Assembly: GCA_963746275.1 (NCBI GenBank)
Contig: CAVVAX010000004.1
Span: forward strand, 11,592 to 75,591
Direction of reading: 5' to 3'
From: JAEULH01 sp963746275
GTDB lineage: Bacteria > Pseudomonadota > Alphaproteobacteria > Rhodospirillales > Defluviicoccaceae
Length of the DNA stretch: 64,000 bases
The position numbers and the translations under genes are program-made. Positions within the stretch are counted from its first letter, which is position 1. Every line of letters begins with the position of its first letter. The notes below the pieces were generated by a model that saw only the letters and a list, made by a program, of their open reading frames with translations, searched no databases and had not been told where the DNA came from. Positions 56,414 to 64,000 of this stretch are shown in pieces.

Positions 56414-57931
56414 ATGGCCAGGGTCTGTGGCCCGATCCTCGGTTGGCGCGGCCAGGACGGCGACGCGTGGCGCGTCTCGGTCATGGTCGCCCATCGCGGC
56501 AACGAGGCGCCGGGCGAGCTCAGCTATGCCGCCGGCGATGGCGCTGCCGAAACCGTCGCACCTTTGGCGGCGATCGGCAGGCTCGGCACCGTCGGCGTCT
56601 TCGCCGCTGAGCTGACTCTGCCGCTCGGCGAGGCGGAGCAGACCGTGACCTACGGCTTCGCCGGCGAGGACCGGCGCTGGCGCTTCGCTCTGCCGGCCCG
56701 CGGCCTGGCGCCGAGGGTGGCCTACGCCTCCTGCAACGGCTTCTCTCTCCCGGGCGACATGAAGAAGATCGCCGACAAGAACGCGCTGTGGCGCGACATG
56801 GCGGCGGAGCACGCCCGCCAGCCGTTCCACCTTCTCCTCCTCGGCGGCGACCAGATCTACTCCGACCAGCTCTGGGACCGGGTCCCCGAGCTCGCCCGCT
56901 TCAACGAGCGGCCACGTGAGGAGCGGGCCCGCCGGCCGGCGGGGGCCGGGCTGCGCGGCGCCGTCGAGCGGTTCTACGCCGACCTCTACGCCCAGCGGTT
57001 CTCGCAGGCCGAGGTTGCCGAGGCCCTGGCCGGCATCCCGACGCTGATGATGTGGGACGACCACGACATCTTCGACGGCTGGGGCTCGTACAGCCCGGAG
57101 GAGCAGGCTTCGCCCGTCTTCCAGACGATCTTCGCCGCCGCCCGCGCCGCCTTCGCCCTGTTCCAGCTGCAGACCGATCCGGCGGCGCCTGCCTGGCGGC
57201 TTCCCGGCCAGGCCGCATTCAACGCCCTGCTGCCGTTCGAGACCGGCGCCATCCTCGTCCTCGACCTGCGCTCGGAGCGCACCCAGCAGCAGATCCTCTC
57301 GCCGGGGAGCTGGAACGCGGTGCTCGCCGCCGTCGATGCCACCACCGGCCTGAAGCACCTGCTGGTGATGTCGAGCATCCCGGTGCTGCATCCGGACATG
57401 GCGTTCCTGGAGCGCGCCTTCGGCCTTCTGCCGGGTCAGCAGGGCAACGAGGACGACCTGCACGACCAGTGGCTCAGCTACAACCACAAGACCGAACGGC
57501 TGCGCTTCATCCACCGCCTGCTCGACTTCGCGGAAGCCCGGGGCACCCGGGTCACGATCCTGTCGGGGGACGTGCATGTCGCCGCCCTCGGCGTGATCTC
57601 CTCGGAGCGCCGGCAGGTGCGCCACATCAACGCCGACGCCATCACGCAACTTACCTCATCGGCCATCGTCCACCCGCCGCCGGCCCGGGTGGTGCGCTAT
57701 TTCCTCGAGCAGATCGGCGCCGAGACGCAGGAGATCGACCGCGACATCACCGGCCAGATGCAGGTCTTCCCCGGCACCAACTACCGCTTCGTCGCCGAGC
57801 GCAACTGGCTGACCCTGGACTTCGACGACAAGGGCCGGATTTGGGTCAACTGGCGGATCGAGGGCGCACCGCAGCCGCTGACCAAGGTGATCCACCCGTG
57901 CGAGCCGGTAACGGCGGCGCCGGCCGTCTGA
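56414..57931 (+). CDS. PhoD-like metallophosphatase
   Basis: A 505-residue member of the PhoD/alkaline-phosphatase D-like family. A short beta-rich N-terminal domain is followed by the metallophosphatase core: VAYASCNGF, LLLLGGDQIYSDQLWD (metal-binding Asp), TLMMWDDHDIFDGWGSY (the DDHD site), LRSERTQQQILS and ILSGDVHVAALGVI (His ligands). No signal peptide is visible, so it may be cytoplasmic, as in the PhoD-like branch with unknown substrates. The ATG is preceded by AAGGAGG. It follows the CoA-transferase by 72 bases on the same strand, so co-transcription is possible. Confidence 0.88.
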   Translation: MARVCGPILGWRGQDGDAWRVSVMVAHRGNEAPGELSYAAGDGAAETVAPLAAIGRLGTVGVFAAELTLPLGEAEQTVTYGFAGEDRRWRFALPARGLAPRVAYASCNGFSLPGDMKKIADKNALWRDMAAEHARQPFHLLLLGGDQIYSDQLWDRVPELARFNERPREERARRPAGAGLRGAVERFYADLYAQRFSQAEVAEALAGIPTLMMWDDHDIFDGWGSYSPEEQASPVFQTIFAAARAAFALFQLQTDPAAPAWRLPGQAAFNALLPFETGAILVLDLRSERTQQQILSPGSWNAVLAAVDATTGLKHLLVMSSIPVLHPDMAFLERAFGLLPGQQGNEDDLHDQWLSYNHKTERLRFIHRLLDFAEARGTRVTILSGDVHVAALGVISSERRQVRHINADAITQLTSSAIVHPPPARVVRYFLEQIGAETQEIDRDITGQMQVFPGTNYRFVAERNWLTLDFDDKGRIWVNWRIEGAPQPLTKVIHPCEPVTAAPAV

Positions 57932-57973
57932 AGCGCCTTACGTTTCGCGCTGACGCAGGGCGCCCGCCCGTCT

Positions 57974-58088
57974 GGCCGTCACCACTATGGTCGTGACCAC
58001 CCCAGCCGTCACCAGCCCGGCCGTCACCACTGGCGTCACCAGCCCGGCCGTCACCCACCCCGGCCGTCACCCACCCCGGCCGTCACCC
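57974..58088. repeat. imperfect tandem array of about 15-16 bases
   Basis: Seven or so units of the type CCGGCCGTCACCCACC or AGCCGTCACCAG, varying in the last bases. The array is non-coding and ends in the hairpin at 58086-58106. Confidence 0.7.
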
Positions 58089-58106
58089 GCGGACTTGTTC
58101 CGCGGG
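58086..58106. other. GC-rich hairpin
   Basis: CCCGCGGA and TCCGCGGG pair perfectly around CTTGT. There is no T-run, so it is not a clear terminator. Confidence 0.55.
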
Positions 58107-58337
58107 TCCATGATGACGGGCAGCGTCGTGGATCGCCGCAACGAGCCCCAATGCATGCGGCGGATGCAGGCTTCGCCTCGATTTCCCCCTGCGGGCGCGC
58201 CGCATTCGCCGCCACGCAAAGTGACGGCCCGACGACGGGCTAATGACGGGCTCCCGCGCGATTGCACCGGATTGACCGCGGCTCTAGTCTCGCCGGAAAG
58301 GTCGTTGCGGAACGCATGGGCACGGGGTGAGGCGAGG

Positions 58338-59967
<1,630 letters not shown>

Positions 59968-59993
<26 letters not shown>

Positions 59994-60647
59994 GTTCTGC
60001 TCGACGGCCCGGACGGGGCGAGGGCGACATGCGTCCTCGCCCACGGCGCCGGCGCGCCGATGGACAGCCCGTTCATGGCCTTCTTCGCCCACGGCCTGGC
60101 CGGGCGAGGCATCCGTGTCGTCCGCTTCGAGTTCCCCTACATGGCCGCGCGCCGGCAGAGTGGCCAGCGCCGGCCGCCCGATCGGACGGCGGTTCTGCGC
60201 GACGTCTGGCGGGCGGTGCTGGCTGAACGGGACCCGGGCGCAACGGTCATCGGCGGCAAGTCGCTGGGCGGGCGGATGGCCAGCATGATCGCCGACGAAG
60301 CCGGCGTGCGCGGCCTCCTCTGCCTCGGCTATCCGTTCCACCCGCCGGGCGCCCCGGAGAAGACGCGCGTCGCCCATCTGCGCGAGCTCTGCACGCCGAC
60401 GCTGATCCTGCAGGGCACGCGCGATCCGTTCGGCGGCCGCAACGAGGTCCAAGCCTACCCGCTGTCGCCGCGCATCCGCGTCCACTGGCTCGAGGACGGC
60501 GACCACAGCTTCAAGCCGCGGCGAAGCTCCGGACGCAGCGAGGCCCAGGCGCTGGACGAGGCGCTGGATGCGGCGACGGCGTTCATCCTCGGCCGTTCTG
60601 CCTGCGGAACCGGGGCGCGGCGGCGCGGTTGTAGGAGAGGACCGGTC

Positions 60648-60651
<4 letters not shown>
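59968..60651 (+). CDS. alpha/beta hydrolase of the KANL3/Tex30-like type (frameshifts as sequenced)
   Basis: A small alpha/beta hydrolase of about 225 residues. Sequence marks are LLDGPDGARATCVLAHGAGAPMDSPFMAFFAHGLAGRGIRVVRFEFPYM, then VIGGKSLGGRMASMIADEAGVRG (nucleophile elbow GKSLGG), LTLQGTRDPFGG-like and WLEDGDHSFKPR (Asp and His). The start is damaged: a base seems missing near 59998, and the probable TTG start at 59968 overlaps fumA. At the 3' end the frame has no stop and runs into fumC; a one-base shift near 60600 would give a stop at 60649 overlapping the fumC ATG. The function is unknown. Confidence 0.65.
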
Positions 60652-62058
<1,407 letters not shown>

Positions 62059-62182
62059 GGCGCGCCTTGTGCACGCTGCCTCAACCCCCGGGCGCGAAGT
62101 GGCCGCGTCCGCCGCTGGCTAGGCTGCGGCCGGACGGCATGGGATGTCGGTAGCGTCCGGGGCAAGATGAGCGAAGACGATC

Positions 62183-63734
<1,552 letters not shown>

Positions 63735-64000
63735 CGGCCGTTTCCGGAGACCATCGCGGAGCCCTGGTACGACCCTGACCACGCCGTGCGCAGGGTCCGG
63801 CCCACCGGCGAGATCAAGTGGGGCGGCAGCCTCGTCTTCGTCCGCGAAGCCCTGGCCGGCGAGACCGTCGGCGTCGCCGAAACCGAAGACGGCGACTGGA
63901 TCGTCCGCTTCGCCGCCATCGATCTCGGCCTCATCGACCGAGCCAGCAAAAAGCTCCGCCGCTTTGCCTCGGCATGTCAACTATGTCTCCGGTCGCGCAG
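63735..64000 (+). mobile_element. IS481-family 3' fragment, second copy
   Basis: Near-identical to the 3' end of the element at 15510-16520 but in the opposite orientation. It begins at CGGCCGTTTCCGGAGACCAT and codes the last part of the transposase (EIKWGGSLVFV, GETVGVAETEDGDWIVRFAA). It ends with TGTCAACTATGTCTCCGGTC followed by GCGCAG at the window edge. Compared with the first copy it lacks about 65 bases just before the terminus. The 5' three-quarters of the element is absent. Confidence 0.88.

Larger units (their letters stand above)
57932..58337. other. intergenic region with tandem repeats, no gene
   Basis: 406 bases between the phosphatase and the class I fumarase. It contains the CCGGCCGTCACC repeat array, a hairpin and, near the end, the fumarase promoter region. 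Nothing protein-like. Confidence 0.6.

Overview
The window is high-GC DNA (roughly 70% by eye) from an alphaproteobacterium, most likely of the Rhodospirillales. The pointers are a full hopanoid locus (hpnA, hpnH, hpnG, shc, hpnE, hpnD, hpnC and an MlaC/HpnM-type gene), alphaproteobacterial forms of gshB, comM, rpoH and an AcnA-type aconitase, a mutA-mutB-meaB propionate (methylmalonyl-CoA) operon, a TRAP transporter and class I plus class II fumarases. Hopanoids together with propionate handling would fit a Defluviicoccus-like organism, but that genus is a guess and not shown by the sequence.

Layout. 1-6.4 kb: miaA (partial), a DedA/YqaA membrane protein, gshB, a decayed prophage polyvalent-protein gene, comM and a perfect parS site at 6361-6376. 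6.4-15.2 kb: small proteins, a DHFR/RibD-type reductase, a Tat-exported DUF882 murein hydrolase, a YcbB-type L,D-transpeptidase, an active/inactive pair of M16 peptidases, a small AtpR-like membrane protein and a LysE exporter. 15.5-18.3 kb: an IS481 fragment that cuts a DinG-like helicase gene, then a frameshifted IS110 transposase. 18.6-25.7 kb: an APH/P-loop kinase protein and the methylmalonyl-CoA mutase operon. 25.9-30.6 kb: an abortive-infection (AbiJ/Abi_C-type) gene split by a 3.87-kb transposon-like element with perfect 18-bp inverted ends and an 8-bp target duplication. The element carries a CheB-CheR-PAS-HWE histidine kinase and a receiver protein but no transposase. 30.8-32.5 kb: a small conserved protein and a Phd/VapC toxin-antitoxin pair with a tetranucleotide expansion in the antitoxin. 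32.6-39.5 kb: acnA, rpoH, an MlaC-like gene, rpmF, hisI and a ROK kinase. 39.6-49.6 kb: the hopanoid locus, with ispH inside it. 50-54 kb: TRAP transporter dctPQM and a universal stress protein with REP-like repeats on each side. 54.4-62 kb: a long CoA-transferase, a PhoD phosphatase and class I and class II fumarases around an alpha/beta hydrolase. 62.2-64 kb: the start of a 5-oxoprolinase gene, cut by a second IS481 fragment.

How the genes work together. IspH supplies isoprenoid precursors. HpnC, HpnD and HpnE turn them into squalene, Shc cyclises squalene to hopene, and HpnH, HpnG and HpnA build the extended side chain. Propionyl groups can enter through the CoA-transferase and pass via MutAB (with the MeaB chaperone) to succinyl-CoA, then through fumarase and aconitase in the TCA cycle.

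Caution on quality. At least a dozen otherwise conserved genes (mutB, hisI, dctM, fumA, fumC, hpnA, an M16 peptidase, a stress protein and others) carry one or two single-base indels, often in short runs of one base. Because central-metabolism genes are hit, many of these are probably sequencing errors and not decay. I saw no rRNA, tRNA or CRISPR array.
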